Shown here: piece by piece, positions 8,134 through 16,411 of the stretch
Layout: each line of letters starts with the position of its first letter
Numbering within the stretch: position 1 is the stretch's first letter
Assembly: GCA_934467415.1 (NCBI GenBank)
Contig: CAKSLQ010000011.1
Span: 27,306-91,305 of the forward strand
Direction of reading: 5' to 3'
Length of the DNA: 64,000 bases
From: an uncultured Eubacteriales bacterium
GTDB lineage: Bacteria; Bacillota; Clostridia; Oscillospirales; CAG-272
Position numbers and translations under genes: made by a program
Notes under the pieces: generated by a model
The model's database searches: none
Told to the model about the DNA's origin: nothing
The model's input: the letters and a program-made list of their open reading frames with translations, nothing else

Positions 8134-9150
8134 TCAGCGCGTCCCCTTGACTACCTCGCCGCAGGACTGCCGTTTGACCAGCAGCGGCGCGAGCGAAATG
8201 CGCTGCACGGGCGCCTGTCGGTTGCCGATCCGCTCCTTGAGCAGACGCAGCGCCTCAATGCCGATCTGATAGCAGGGCTGTGCCAGCGCTGTGAGGCGCG
8301 GTTCGAGATACTCCGCCCACTCAAAGTCGCCGAACGAGGCCAGCGCGACATCCTCCGGCACGCGCAGGCCGAGCCTTGTGAAAGCGCGCATGGCGCTGTA
8401 CACCATGCGGTTGTTGGCGGCGATCCAGGCCGTCGGGCTGTTGCCCGACGTCATGGCGCGCAGGATCGCCTCGGTCAGCATATTCTTGCGGTAGTCGCCC
8501 GCGATCAGCCAGCTGTCGTTCTGCTCCAGGCGGCACTCGCGGATCACGTCGTTGTAGCCGCGGATGCGCTCCTCGGTGGTGCTGATGCCGCCGAAGCCCG
8601 CGAGAAAGCCGATCTTCCGGTAGCCGAGGCCGACCACGTAGCGCACGAGCAGCTTGGTGGACTCATAGTTCTCCACACCGACAAAGTCAAAGTCGCCGCC
8701 GATCGAGCGGTCGATCATCACGACGGGCACCTGCATCCGGCGCAGGTATTCCAGGCTGAATTTGTCCGAATCGCGGGTGGGCGACCAAATGATGCCGTCC
8801 ACGCGGCGCTCGCAGAACGCACGGATGATCTCGTGCTCCTTCTGCGGATCCTCATCCGATGAAGAAACGAACACCTGATAGCCGTCCTTGCGCGCCTCGG
8901 TGTCAATGATGTGCACAACATCGGTGAAAAACTCGTTTTTGATGTCGGTGACCAGCAGGCCGATCGTCTGCGTCTGCGCCTGCTTCAGCCCCTTGGCCAT
9001 CAGATTGGGGATGTAGCCGGTCTCCTCGATCGCGCGCAGCACCCGCTGCCTCGTGTCTTCATTGACGGGTCGCGTGCCGTTCAGCACGTGCGACACCGTG
9101 GAGATCGAGACCTTGGCCAGGCGGGATACATCGTTGATGGTTGCTTTCAT
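8134..9150 (-). CDS. LacI-family transcriptional regulator
   Basis: A 338-residue regulator. Residues 1-50 form the LacI helix-turn-helix (ATINDVSRLAKVSISTVSHV, then LNGTRPVNE and the hinge NLMAKGLK). The remainder is a sugar-binding Peripla_BP-like domain (TIGLLVTDIKNEFFTDVVH, VDGIIWSPTRD, VDFVGVENY-like segments). The ATG at 9150 has GGAG upstream and the usual start MKATINDVS. The gene lies upstream of the seven-gene operon, and the same palindrome occurs in its own leader and in the operon leader. It therefore probably represses both and is released by the imported sugar or its phosphate. Confidence 0.94.
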   Translation of the reverse strand: MKATINDVSRLAKVSISTVSHVLNGTRPVNEDTRQRVLRAIEETGYIPNLMAKGLKQAQTQTIGLLVTDIKNEFFTDVVHIIDTEARKDGYQVFVSSSDEDPQKEHEIIRAFCERRVDGIIWSPTRDSDKFSLEYLRRMQVPVVMIDRSIGGDFDFVGVENYESTKLLVRYVVGLGYRKIGFLAGFGGISTTEERIRGYNDVIRECRLEQNDSWLIAGDYRKNMLTEAILRAMTSGNSPTAWIAANNRMVYSAMRAFTRLGLRVPEDVALASFGDFEWAEYLEPRLTALAQPCYQIGIEALRLLKERIGNRQAPVQRISLAPLLVKRQSCGEVVKGTR

Positions 9151-9181
9151 AGTGTTACTCCGATCCGATCGTCCGATCGCC

Positions 9182-9195
9182 GCGCAAACGTTTGC
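9182..9195. promoter_or_regulatory. LacI-type operator in the regulator's own leader
   Basis: GCGCAAACGTTTGC matches the operators at 7856-7883. It lies about 50 bases downstream of the predicted start from the promoter at 9250-9278, suggesting autoregulation. Confidence 0.8.
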
Positions 9196-9249
9196 TTTCT
9201 CAGCCGTGTCCTGCCGCAATCCGCGTCCGTTATTTACTTATGTGTTTTT

Positions 9250-9278
9250 ATGGTAGCACATTTTTCCGCAATTTTCAA
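9250..9278 (-). promoter_or_regulatory. Promoter of the LacI-family regulator
   Basis: TTGAAA, 17 bases, TACCAT on the minus strand; leader about 90 bases containing the operator. Confidence 0.65.
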
Positions 9279-9305
9279 GAGCGAATCCGAATTTCCGAAA
9301 AAGCT

Positions 9306-9342
9306 GCAAAAAGCCTGTGCAGAATCTGCGCAGGCTTTTTGC
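9306..9342. terminator. Terminator after the GH43 gene
   Basis: GCAAAAAGCCTG and CAGGCTTTTTGC arms close a hairpin just after the GH43 stop at 9351. Confidence 0.85.
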
Positions 9343-9350
9343 GGTACGGT

Positions 9351-10787
9351 TTACCGCCGGACGATGCTGCAGAGCTCGCCGAGGGCGGCGTCGCCGCCCT
9401 CGAAATGCAGCTCAAGCTTCTGCACGCGCACGTCGGCGGGCAGCCCTTCAAAACGGAGAACGGCGGGGCGCAGCGGGTCGTCGGCGGTAAAGGCGACCGC
9501 ATCCGTCGTGTAGGCGTCGTTGACAACGGCCGTCACCGCCGCGGGCAGACGCGCCGCATCGGGCGTGGCGTAAATCCACAGGCTGTGCAGCCGCACGGGG
9601 TCGGCATAGGTCAGTGTCACGCTGCCGCTGTCGGCGGCAAACGCAAAAGCATCCCCGGTATTCTCCGCGGCAAACGGGATCACGCCGTCGGTCAGCGCAC
9701 CGATCCTGCCGCCGCGCGTGCGGCAGGAGGAGGTGACCGTCACCCCGTCGGTCTGCCGGTACAGGCCGTGCGCACCGGAGGGGAGCGGCTGTACAAAATC
9801 CGAAGTCGGACCGTTGACTTTCAGCCTGCCGTCCGGGCGGAACACCAGACGGTCGATGCAGGGTGTGCGGTCGGCCTGCGGATTGACTGCCTGATCCACG
9901 GCCGTCAGCGTATGGTACACGATGTAGTCTTCCGTGCCGTCCGGCGAACGCGTCAGGTTGCAGTGCCCCGTCCCAGCCGTGCTCTTGCCGTCGCCGACAA
10001 GAATCGGGTTCTCGGCCGCCTTGGTGTACGGGCCGAGCGGCGAGGCCGCCGTGGCGTAGCCGACGGCATAGTGGCGCGACGCATAGTAATTGGCGGTGAA
10101 CAGCAGATAATACAGGCCGTTCCGCTTGAACGCGCAGGGCCCCTCATTCCAGATCACGCTGCCGCTCTTCAGCTCCCACGGAGATGTCGGCGTCGCCAGC
10201 AGCACCGGCTCGCCGATCGTGCCGCTGAGATCGGCGGCAAGCTCCACGCCGCAGGTCTCGCTGACGCGCTTATCCCCCCGGTAATTCTCGCAGTTGTCGC
10301 GGGCATAGAGCAGATAGACGCGGCCGTCGTCGTCAAACAGCAGGCTCGCGTCGATGACGCTGTAGCCGGGGGCAAAAAGCGGATGATCGTACACATCGAC
10401 AAAGGGGCCTGCCGGATGCTCCGCCTTCGCAAGGCCGATGCAGTGGCGCAGCTTGTTCACCGAGATGCTCTCGGGCGTCTTGTACGCCGCCGAATACACC
10501 ATGTAATACGCGCCGCGGTATGCATAGACCTCGGGCGCCCAGTAGCAGGTCGTGCCGAAGGACTTCTCGGTCACCCGGTAGGCGTCGCCGAGCGGCGTCC
10601 AGCTGCTGAAGTCTTCGGACGACCAACAGGGGTAATGCCCTCTGCCGGTGCAGTACATGTAATATTTCTTCTCGGGCTCGTTATAAAGGATGAACGGGTC
10701 GCCGATGCGCGAGATCTGCCGGTACGGGCTGGTGAAGCCGTCCGCGTCGGTCGGTGCGGTGTTCGGGATTTTGGTCAGTTCCTGCAT
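9351..10787 (-). CDS. Glycoside hydrolase family 43 enzyme, no signal peptide
   Basis: A 478-residue five-bladed beta-propeller glycosidase. GH43 catalytic positions are visible: the base Asp in RIGDPFILYNE, the modulator Asp in SVIDASLLFDDDG and the acid Glu in WNEGPCAFKR. The C-terminal 150 residues form a beta-rich domain resembling a carbohydrate-binding or accessory module. No signal peptide or lipobox, so it should act in the cytoplasm on imported oligosaccharides. Close paralogue of the lipoprotein at 12523-14346 (both have SPYRQIS-IGDPF, KSFGT, YWAPEVY). AAGGAGG lies 5 bases before the ATG at 10787. Arabinofuranosidase or xylosidase activity is typical of the family but not proven here. 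Confidence 0.88.
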   Translation of the reverse strand: MQELTKIPNTAPTDADGFTSPYRQISRIGDPFILYNEPEKKYYMYCTGRGHYPCWSSEDFSSWTPLGDAYRVTEKSFGTTCYWAPEVYAYRGAYYMVYSAAYKTPESISVNKLRHCIGLAKAEHPAGPFVDVYDHPLFAPGYSVIDASLLFDDDGRVYLLYARDNCENYRGDKRVSETCGVELAADLSGTIGEPVLLATPTSPWELKSGSVIWNEGPCAFKRNGLYYLLFTANYYASRHYAVGYATAASPLGPYTKAAENPILVGDGKSTAGTGHCNLTRSPDGTEDYIVYHTLTAVDQAVNPQADRTPCIDRLVFRPDGRLKVNGPTSDFVQPLPSGAHGLYRQTDGVTVTSSCRTRGGRIGALTDGVIPFAAENTGDAFAFAADSGSVTLTYADPVRLHSLWIYATPDAARLPAAVTAVVNDAYTTDAVAFTADDPLRPAVLRFEGLPADVRVQKLELHFEGGDAALGELCSIVRR

Positions 10788-10819
10788 AGAGGCCTCCTTG
10801 ACTGTTGGTTTATACATCC

Positions 10820-10848
10820 AGTATAACCCGCCGCACAGCTTTTTTCAA
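10820..10848 (-). promoter_or_regulatory. Promoter of the cytoplasmic GH43 gene
   Basis: TTGAAA, 17 bases, TATACT. The 21-bp direct repeat found at three nearby promoters is not complete here, so regulation may differ. Confidence 0.75.
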
Positions 10849-10888
10849 TCTTTTTCGGGTGTAAATTCCGCGCCGAAAATCCAACTGT

Positions 10889-10927
10889 AAAATGACAGAG
10901 ACTCCCATTTTTGGAACGGGAGCCTCT
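10889..10927. terminator. Terminator of the glycan operon
   Basis: CAGAG-CTCCC and CGGGAG-CTCTG arms form a hairpin just after the SLH-protein stop at 10942. Confidence 0.65.
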
Positions 10928-10941
10928 GCGGAAAAACGCAG

Positions 10942-12486
10942 TCAGTTGGCTTTTGCGTCGCGCATGGCGGCAACGGCGATGCGCGTAAAGATGACGCAGG
11001 CTTCGCCGCGCTTGATGTCATTCTGCGGGTTGTACTTGCCGCCCGCGCCGCCGACAATGCCCGCCTCGGCGAGCTTCTTGACGGCCGCCGCGGAGGGCAG
11101 CGTGTCGTTCATGTCGGAGAGCGTGTAGGTGCGGATCGCCGCATATTCGCTCTCGGGCAGGATGTTTGCAAAGACGATCGCCATCTCGCCGCGCGTGATG
11201 TTCCTGTTGTAGTCGGTGAACTGGCCGTCCCCAATGATGCCGCTTGTCACGCAGTATTCGACGTAGGGCATGTACCATGCCTCGCCTGCCGCCGCCGCGC
11301 GAACCTTTGTGCCGTTGTACGCGGTGTGGATGTTGGCCGCCGCGGTCAGCGCCTGCGCAACCGTAAACGTCCCCTCGGGTGAGAACGCGGATGCGCTCGT
11401 GCCGTTGGCCAGGCCGTATTCATACGCCGTCTTCACATATTCGAGCGACCAGTGGGACGCCACGTCTGCAAACTGGTTCCCATAGGTGCGCGTGGGCGCA
11501 AAGCCGCCCTGCTTATTGAGGGTGTCAAACGAGCTGCCGACCACGCCGAACGAGATCGTCTTACCGACGGCGGCGCTGTAATGCAGCGCAAAGCCCTCCG
11601 CCGACTTGTCCTCCGGCTTGCGGTCAAATGCGCCGAGCGTGCCGCCCGTCCAGTTGAGGACGAAGCGCTGCATCGAGATCGGCTTGTCGCTGCATACCAG
11701 GCGCTCGATGTGCGCATTGCCGCCGAGGTTCAGCGTGGTGTCGGTGTTGCCCGCCGAGACGCCGTTGACCGGCGCGATATACAGCGTGCCGATCTTGGCA
11801 TCGCCCTCGACCGTGACGGTCGCCGCGCCCGAGAAGTCGGAGTTGGCAAAGCCGCGCGAATAGGCGGCAATGGTGATCCCCTCGCCGCTGCGCACCGTAA
11901 TCTCCACGGGGTCGCTGCCGCTGGCCTGCGGCTTGGCCCCGCCGATGGTCATCGCCTGCCCCATCTGATAGCCGCCGCAGATTGCAAACGCCGAAGCAAA
12001 GGATTTGCCGTCAAATTTCGCGCCGTCGCTGGTGATCGTGACGCCGGTGTCAATGGTGACGGGATAGTGGTTGGCGATGACGAAGAAGTAGTTGTCGAGC
12101 AGGTGGAAATCAAGGTCGCGGAACACATATGCGCCCGCGCACATGAAGCGCTGCCCGGAGACGGTGTACTTCGCGCCCTGCGCGCGGTAGTCCACACCGT
12201 CATACACGGCGGTGATCGTCACCGTGCCGGAAAATTCCTCCGTGTAGGCGAAGAACGTGGTCTGCTTAAATTCGCCGACGAGCACCACCGTGGCGTCGTC
12301 GCGCGAGAGGTCGAGCGCATCCATCGCCGTGGTCAGTCTGCCGATCGGCGCGTCCGGCGACGAGCCGTCACCCGTGCCGCCCGTGGCGAGAAAGACCACA
12401 TTGTCCGCCGCGGCCGCCGCAAGGGACAGCGCAAACAGCGAGAGGACAAGCAGGAAAAGGGAAACCAGCATCCGGTTGTGTTTCAT
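10942..12486 (-). CDS. Secreted beta-repeat protein with C-terminal SLH domains
   Basis: A 514-residue surface protein. A signal peptide (residues 1-27) is followed by the GGTGDGSSPDAP cap motif and about 300 residues of beta-rich repeats with ITAVYDGVDYRAQ, paralogous to the proteins at 1-506 and 16412-18001. Residues from about 345 on hold three SLH motifs (FADVASHWSLEYVKTAYEYG, YMPYVEYCVTSGIIGDG, AVKKLAEAGIVGGAGGKYNP), which bind cell-wall polymers and place the protein in the S-layer. It follows the GH43 lipoprotein by 36 bases, with AAAGGAG before the ATG, and ends the operon. A glycan-binding or scaffolding role is inferred. Confidence 0.9.
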   Translation of the reverse strand: MKHNRMLVSLFLLVLSLFALSLAAAAADNVVFLATGGTGDGSSPDAPIGRLTTAMDALDLSRDDATVVLVGEFKQTTFFAYTEEFSGTVTITAVYDGVDYRAQGAKYTVSGQRFMCAGAYVFRDLDFHLLDNYFFVIANHYPVTIDTGVTITSDGAKFDGKSFASAFAICGGYQMGQAMTIGGAKPQASGSDPVEITVRSGEGITIAAYSRGFANSDFSGAATVTVEGDAKIGTLYIAPVNGVSAGNTDTTLNLGGNAHIERLVCSDKPISMQRFVLNWTGGTLGAFDRKPEDKSAEGFALHYSAAVGKTISFGVVGSSFDTLNKQGGFAPTRTYGNQFADVASHWSLEYVKTAYEYGLANGTSASAFSPEGTFTVAQALTAAANIHTAYNGTKVRAAAAGEAWYMPYVEYCVTSGIIGDGQFTDYNRNITRGEMAIVFANILPESEYAAIRTYTLSDMNDTLPSAAAVKKLAEAGIVGGAGGKYNPQNDIKRGEACVIFTRIAVAAMRDAKAN

Positions 12487-12522
12487 TTTACATACTCCTT
12501 TACGCAGAAATTTCGGTATTCT

Positions 12523-14346
12523 TTATTTTTGCTGCTCGGCAACGACCACGATCTCGCAGAGGGTCGCCGTGCCGGAAGCAGCGGGTGCCGCCTCAAAATA
12601 CAGCTTCACCGTCTTTGTCTGTGTCCCCTCCGGCAGATTGCCGCAGGTCAGCACCACGGGGGTCTGCCCCTCAACGGCGGAAAAATTCTTCGCACGCAGG
12701 CGGTAGGTATCGTCCAGCACCGCCGAGACGTTCTTCGGCGAGAGGGTCGCATGCTCCGTGCCGAAGATCCACAGCGCCGACAGCTCGACCGCGCTGTCAA
12801 ACTCCAGCGTGATGCAGCCGTCCGCCGTGACCTCAAAGCGATAGAGATCCGCGTCGCCGAGCTTGCCTGTGACGACACCGTCGAGCAGGTTTTCCGCGCT
12901 GCCGTTCAGCGTCGGGTAGCTTGACGTGATCTTCACGCCGCTGTATTTCTTATAGAGCCCGTTTGCCCCCGATGGGATCGGCTGCATGTAGACGGAAGGC
13001 CCGCTGACCGCGAGGCTGCCGTCGGGGCGCACGACCAGCTTGTCAAAGCAGGGGGTTCGGTTCGCCACGGGATTGGTGGTCTGCGTCACGTCGGCGTGGG
13101 AATGGTACACAAGGTACAGCTCGGTGCCGTCCGGCGAACGCGTGACACTGCAATGCCCCGTTCCCGAGGTCTTTTTGCCGTCACCGATCAGGATCGGGTT
13201 CTCCGCCGCCTTTTTGTATGTACCGAGCGGTGCGGACGCCGTGGCGTAGCCGACCGAATAGGCTGCGGAGGCATAATAGTTGGCGGTGAACAACAGATAA
13301 TACGTCCCGTTTTGCTTGAATACGCAGGGACCCTCGTTCCAGAGTGTGCTGCCGCTCTTCAGCTCCCACGCCGACGTCGGCGTGGCGAGCAGCACCGGCT
13401 CGCCGACCGTGCCGCTGAGGTCGGACGCAAGCTCGATCCCGTAGACCTGGCTTGTTTTCTTGCCGTTCACCACATTCTCGGAGCAGTCGCGCGCATAGTA
13501 GAGATAGATCCTGCCGTCGTCGTCAAAGAGCAGGCTTGCGTCAATGACGCTGTAGTCCGGCGCAAACAGCGGATGGTCGTACACATCGGTGAAGGGACCT
13601 GCGGGATTGTCCGCTTTGGCCAGCCCGATAGAGTGACGCAGCCCCGTCGAGGACAGGCTGCCCTCGACCTTGCGCGCCGCCGAATAGACCATGTAGTACG
13701 CGCCGTTCCATTTGTAGACCTCGGGCGCCCAGTAGTTCTGCGTGCCGAAGGACTTCTCGGTCTCGGTATAGGCGTCGCCGAGCTCCGTCCAGCTCTTGAA
13801 GGTGTCGGAGGACCAGCAGCGGAATTTGCCGCCCGTGCAGTACATGTAATACTTGCCGGATGCCTCGTCGTACAGCACAAAGGGGTCGCCGATGTGCGAG
13901 ATCTGCCGGTAGGGGCTGACAAAATAGTCCGCACCGTTTTGCCGGCTGTTTGCAATGTCAATCAGTTCGTTCACTTTCTTCTCCGTTGTCGCACTTGTTG
14001 CCGCGGTTGTATCTGCCGCGCTTGTAGCCGTACTTGTGGCCGTACTTGTTGCTTCGGCGGTTGCCGCCGTCGCGGTTGTCTCCGTCGTCGCTTCCGGCGG
14101 TTCGGTCGTCGCCGCAGGCGTCCCGGCCGTGGCGGGCGCGCTTGTCGCGTCCGTGTCGGTCGTCACCTCTGCGGAGGCGGTCGTCACCTCTGCGGAGACG
14201 GTCGTCTCCTCTGCGGAGGCGGTCGGCGCCGATGTGTCCGCCGACGATGCGGGCGGCTGCGTATCCGGTGCGGGCTTCTCCCCGCAGCCGGGCAGCGCGA
14301 GCGCCGCCGCAAGCAGGCAGAGCGCAATGATCTTTCTTTGTTTCAT
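12523..14346 (-). CDS. Glycoside hydrolase family 43 lipoprotein
   Basis: A 607-residue surface-anchored GH43. The lipobox is LALPGC. About 110 residues of Thr/Ser/Ala/Glu-rich linker follow, partly built of 7-residue repeats. The catalytic propeller keeps the Asp, Asp and Glu positions (HIGDPFVLYDE, SVIDASLLFDDDG, LWNEGPCVFK). A C-terminal beta domain ends the protein. Its start overlaps the stop of the TIM-barrel gene by 4 bases (ATGA). It is a paralogue of the cytoplasmic-type enzyme at 9351-10787, so the same linkage is probably attacked outside the cell first and inside it later. Confidence 0.9.
   Translation of the reverse strand: MKQRKIIALCLLAAALALPGCGEKPAPDTQPPASSADTSAPTASAEETTVSAEVTTASAEVTTDTDATSAPATAGTPAATTEPPEATTETTATAATAEATSTATSTATSAADTTAATSATTEKKVNELIDIANSRQNGADYFVSPYRQISHIGDPFVLYDEASGKYYMYCTGGKFRCWSSDTFKSWTELGDAYTETEKSFGTQNYWAPEVYKWNGAYYMVYSAARKVEGSLSSTGLRHSIGLAKADNPAGPFTDVYDHPLFAPDYSVIDASLLFDDDGRIYLYYARDCSENVVNGKKTSQVYGIELASDLSGTVGEPVLLATPTSAWELKSGSTLWNEGPCVFKQNGTYYLLFTANYYASAAYSVGYATASAPLGTYKKAAENPILIGDGKKTSGTGHCSVTRSPDGTELYLVYHSHADVTQTTNPVANRTPCFDKLVVRPDGSLAVSGPSVYMQPIPSGANGLYKKYSGVKITSSYPTLNGSAENLLDGVVTGKLGDADLYRFEVTADGCITLEFDSAVELSALWIFGTEHATLSPKNVSAVLDDTYRLRAKNFSAVEGQTPVVLTCGNLPEGTQTKTVKLYFEAAPAASGTATLCEIVVVAEQQK
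14161..14223. repeat. Three 21-bp tandem repeats in the GH43 linker
   Basis: Three near-identical 21-bp units encode the acidic Thr/Ser linker repeats (SAEVTT, SAEETT). The copy number could vary between strains. Confidence 0.8.
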
Positions 14347-16079
14347 TCCTTTGTTACAGTATAGGTCTCCCGGTTGTAGTCCACCGTGAACACCGTTCCG
14401 TCCGAATAGGTCGTGCGGTAGACGCCCTCGGCGAGCTTCTCGTGGTTCTCCATGAATTCATACTGGAGGTGCTTGTACTTCTCGTACTCATCGTAGGCGA
14501 CCTTGATGGCGTCTGTGGCGCGCTCGATGTCGTCGTCATTTGCGCAGTGCAGGTCGAGGTCACCCATCCAGTTGCGGTCGGCGCCGAACTTGCTGTAGAA
14601 ATACATGACCGGGCGCCCGCCGTACTCGAGGAACTTCAGGTGCTGGTACGCCTCCTTGACCGGGTAGTTGACGGTCTGCGAGGTCGGGTTGGAAAGGACG
14701 ATGCCGTGATACACCAGCTGCCAGAACGGAATGCCCTCGTCAAACAGCGCGCACTGCTCGTGCGTCAGCCTTGACTGCACGCCGATATAGAGCGCCGCGT
14801 CCAGGTATTCGTTCATGTAGTCCATGTAGCCCTCGGTCTGGAAGCCGCCGAAGAGGTCGCGACAGTAAGCGGCAACCTTTCTGTGGTAGTCCCAGGCCTC
14901 CTTGCGGGAGACGGGGTGGTTTTTGTCATAGCACTTCTCGGGGATGATGGCGGTCAGCTCATCGTTGTAGTGCAGCCCCTCAAAGCCGTAGCCGCGCACC
15001 TTCGGAAAATCCTTGATGACATAGTTTTCCCAGGCGGTTCTGGCGCAGAGGTGATACGGCTCGCCGCCGTTGAGCCCATCCTTCTTATAGTGCTCGCGGA
15101 TGTAGGGCTCGGGGTCGCCGCAGGCGTTTTTCTTCTTGGTGAGGAGGTCGCGGTCGAAATTGTCCGCGATCTCGTACGCGCCGCAGGAGACCGTGTGGCA
15201 GACCACCTGATAGCCCATGCGCTGTGCCTTGGCGATGAAGGCGCGCAGCGCCTCGTCCCCGCCGAAGCGCTCGTCCGAGGGGTACTGCTGGGGGAAACGG
15301 CCGTCATGCCCGCCGGGTCCCCAGCCGACGAGGCAGATCTCCGCCTTGTCAACGCCTTTTGCCTGCATACGGTCCACGATCTTGTTCAGCCGCTCGACAT
15401 CGCAGGCGACAAACATCTCGGGCTCGTTTGCAAGGTTCTGATGGCGCACCGGGGTGGGGATCGGCTTCCAGCCCATGCGGATGCGCAGCTCCATGCCGTC
15501 CGCCGCACGGCGGAGCGGCTCACGCAGCGCGGCGCGCTTCCGCAGCGGCACACAGCCGCAGAAATCCAGCTGATACTGCCGGTAGGCACGCGCCATCGCG
15601 GAATAGCTTGCGCCCGGCATGCGCGTGTAGACGATCTCGACATCCTCGTCCGGCTCGTCGCCGTCGAAGCGGAACTGCGGCGTGACGGTGTAGACGCCGT
15701 TCTTCACCTCGATCTCGAAGCGGCCGTCAAACGCCTCGCCGCGGATGTGGACAAACACGGCGCGCTCGCTCTCGCAGGCAAAGCCGCAGACCAGCGTCGC
15801 GGTCGGCCAGGTCTTGAACAGTGTGTCCGGCTTTTCGTCAAAGCGGGTCAGCGCAAAGCCGTAATAGAAGTTGGTGGGGTAAAACATATAGCCGGCGTCG
15901 CCCGCATGTGCGGTCGTCAGCGTCGATTCCACGCGCAGCGTTTCCATGCGCGGGTTGGACAGTGCGGCGCGCGGGATGACCACGCGGATCTCGCCTCCGT
16001 TTTCCCGAACGGCGGGCGTAAAGGTTTTTGTAAAGCCGCCGACCGTGACGCCGGTGACCTTGAAGCTGTACTCGTTCAT
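14343..16079 (-). CDS. Putative TIM-barrel glycoside-hydrolase-like protein
   Basis: A 578-residue protein with no signal peptide. Residues 1-190 are beta-rich; the rest looks like a TIM barrel with EICLVGWGPGGHDGRFPQ, VVCHTVSCGAYEIADNFDRD and GFEGLHYNDELTAIIPEKC. The layout recalls uncharacterised DUF5696-type and GH101/GH129-like proteins, but no family was assigned with certainty. The ATG at 16079 is chosen over upstream ATGs because GGAGG precedes it and the longer frame would run over the promoter. It leads a three-gene operon with a GH43 lipoprotein and an SLH protein, so glycan cleavage is likely. Catalytic residues were not identified. Confidence 0.65.
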   Translation of the reverse strand: MNEYSFKVTGVTVGGFTKTFTPAVRENGGEIRVVIPRAALSNPRMETLRVESTLTTAHAGDAGYMFYPTNFYYGFALTRFDEKPDTLFKTWPTATLVCGFACESERAVFVHIRGEAFDGRFEIEVKNGVYTVTPQFRFDGDEPDEDVEIVYTRMPGASYSAMARAYRQYQLDFCGCVPLRKRAALREPLRRAADGMELRIRMGWKPIPTPVRHQNLANEPEMFVACDVERLNKIVDRMQAKGVDKAEICLVGWGPGGHDGRFPQQYPSDERFGGDEALRAFIAKAQRMGYQVVCHTVSCGAYEIADNFDRDLLTKKKNACGDPEPYIREHYKKDGLNGGEPYHLCARTAWENYVIKDFPKVRGYGFEGLHYNDELTAIIPEKCYDKNHPVSRKEAWDYHRKVAAYCRDLFGGFQTEGYMDYMNEYLDAALYIGVQSRLTHEQCALFDEGIPFWQLVYHGIVLSNPTSQTVNYPVKEAYQHLKFLEYGGRPVMYFYSKFGADRNWMGDLDLHCANDDDIERATDAIKVAYDEYEKYKHLQYEFMENHEKLAEGVYRTTYSDGTVFTVDYNRETYTVTKE

Positions 16080-16109
16080 GATGCCTCCGTATACCGATTT
16101 TATACCTTC

Positions 16110-16138
16110 AGTATATCGCTTCGGGACACCGTTTTCAA
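16110..16138 (-). promoter_or_regulatory. Promoter of the three-gene glycan operon
   Basis: TTGAAA, 17 bases, TATACT. The -35 box abuts the proximal copy of the 21-bp-period direct repeat at 16139-16169. Confidence 0.8.
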
Positions 16139-16169
16139 TGTACTTTTTCACCCGGCTATTGTATTTTCC
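16139..16169 (-). promoter_or_regulatory. Predicted AraC-type activator site (direct repeat)
   Basis: On the minus strand GGAAAATACA and GAAAAAGTACA are spaced 21 bp start to start, the second touching the -35 box. The same arrangement occurs at 18107-18137 and 19055-19085. Confidence 0.7.
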
Positions 16170-16173
16170 GAGC

Positions 16174-16207
16174 AAAAAGCGGGCGGGTGTTCCGCCACCC
16201 GCCCGCT
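16174..16207. terminator. Terminator after the 59-residue peptide gene
   Basis: AGCGGGCGGGTG and its complement close around a 6-base loop, with A5 on the plus strand giving U5 on the minus-strand transcript. It ends the transcript that starts at 18078-18106. Confidence 0.88.
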
Positions 16208-16214
16208 CGCCGCA

Positions 16215-16394
16215 TCAGTTGTAGAAGAAGTCCGACCAGTTCTTATACTGATACCGTTCGGACGTGATGTCAAACGTGTTCAGCGCCCCGCGAGCCTCAT
16301 ATTCGCCGGGGTTCACCTCGCCGCTGGCCAGCAGAATATCGTTTGCGGCCAGTTCCACCTTTTGCAGGGTCGGTTTTATATAGGTATGCTTCAT
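16215..16394 (-). CDS. Small protein of 59 residues, IKP...DILLASG family
   Basis: A short basic start (MKHTYIKPTLQKVELAAND) runs into ILLASGEVN and an acidic/aromatic tail ending WSDFFYN. Small proteins with a YIKP...DIL-ASG pattern are common and uncharacterised in Clostridia. The ATG at 16394 has GGGAG 10 bases upstream. An alternative ATG at 16415 overlaps the preceding stop (ATGA) and would add seven residues, MKGSVNK. It is cotranscribed with the secreted protein at 16412-18001 and directly followed by a terminator. It has no transmembrane segment or normal signal peptide. Function unknown; the ILLASG end of its N-terminal half looks like a leader-peptide boundary. Confidence 0.75.
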   Translation of the reverse strand: MKHTYIKPTLQKVELAANDILLASGEVNPGEYEARGALNTFDITSERYQYKNWSDFFYN

Positions 16395-16411
16395 TTTATT
16401 CACGCTCCCTT

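Noticed and set aside
10820..10865. A fourth AraC site upstream of the cytoplasmic GH43 gene
   Set aside because: GGAATTTACA and GAAAAAGATTGAAA resemble the motif, but the second TACA is missing and the spacing to the -35 is 15 instead of 25 bases.
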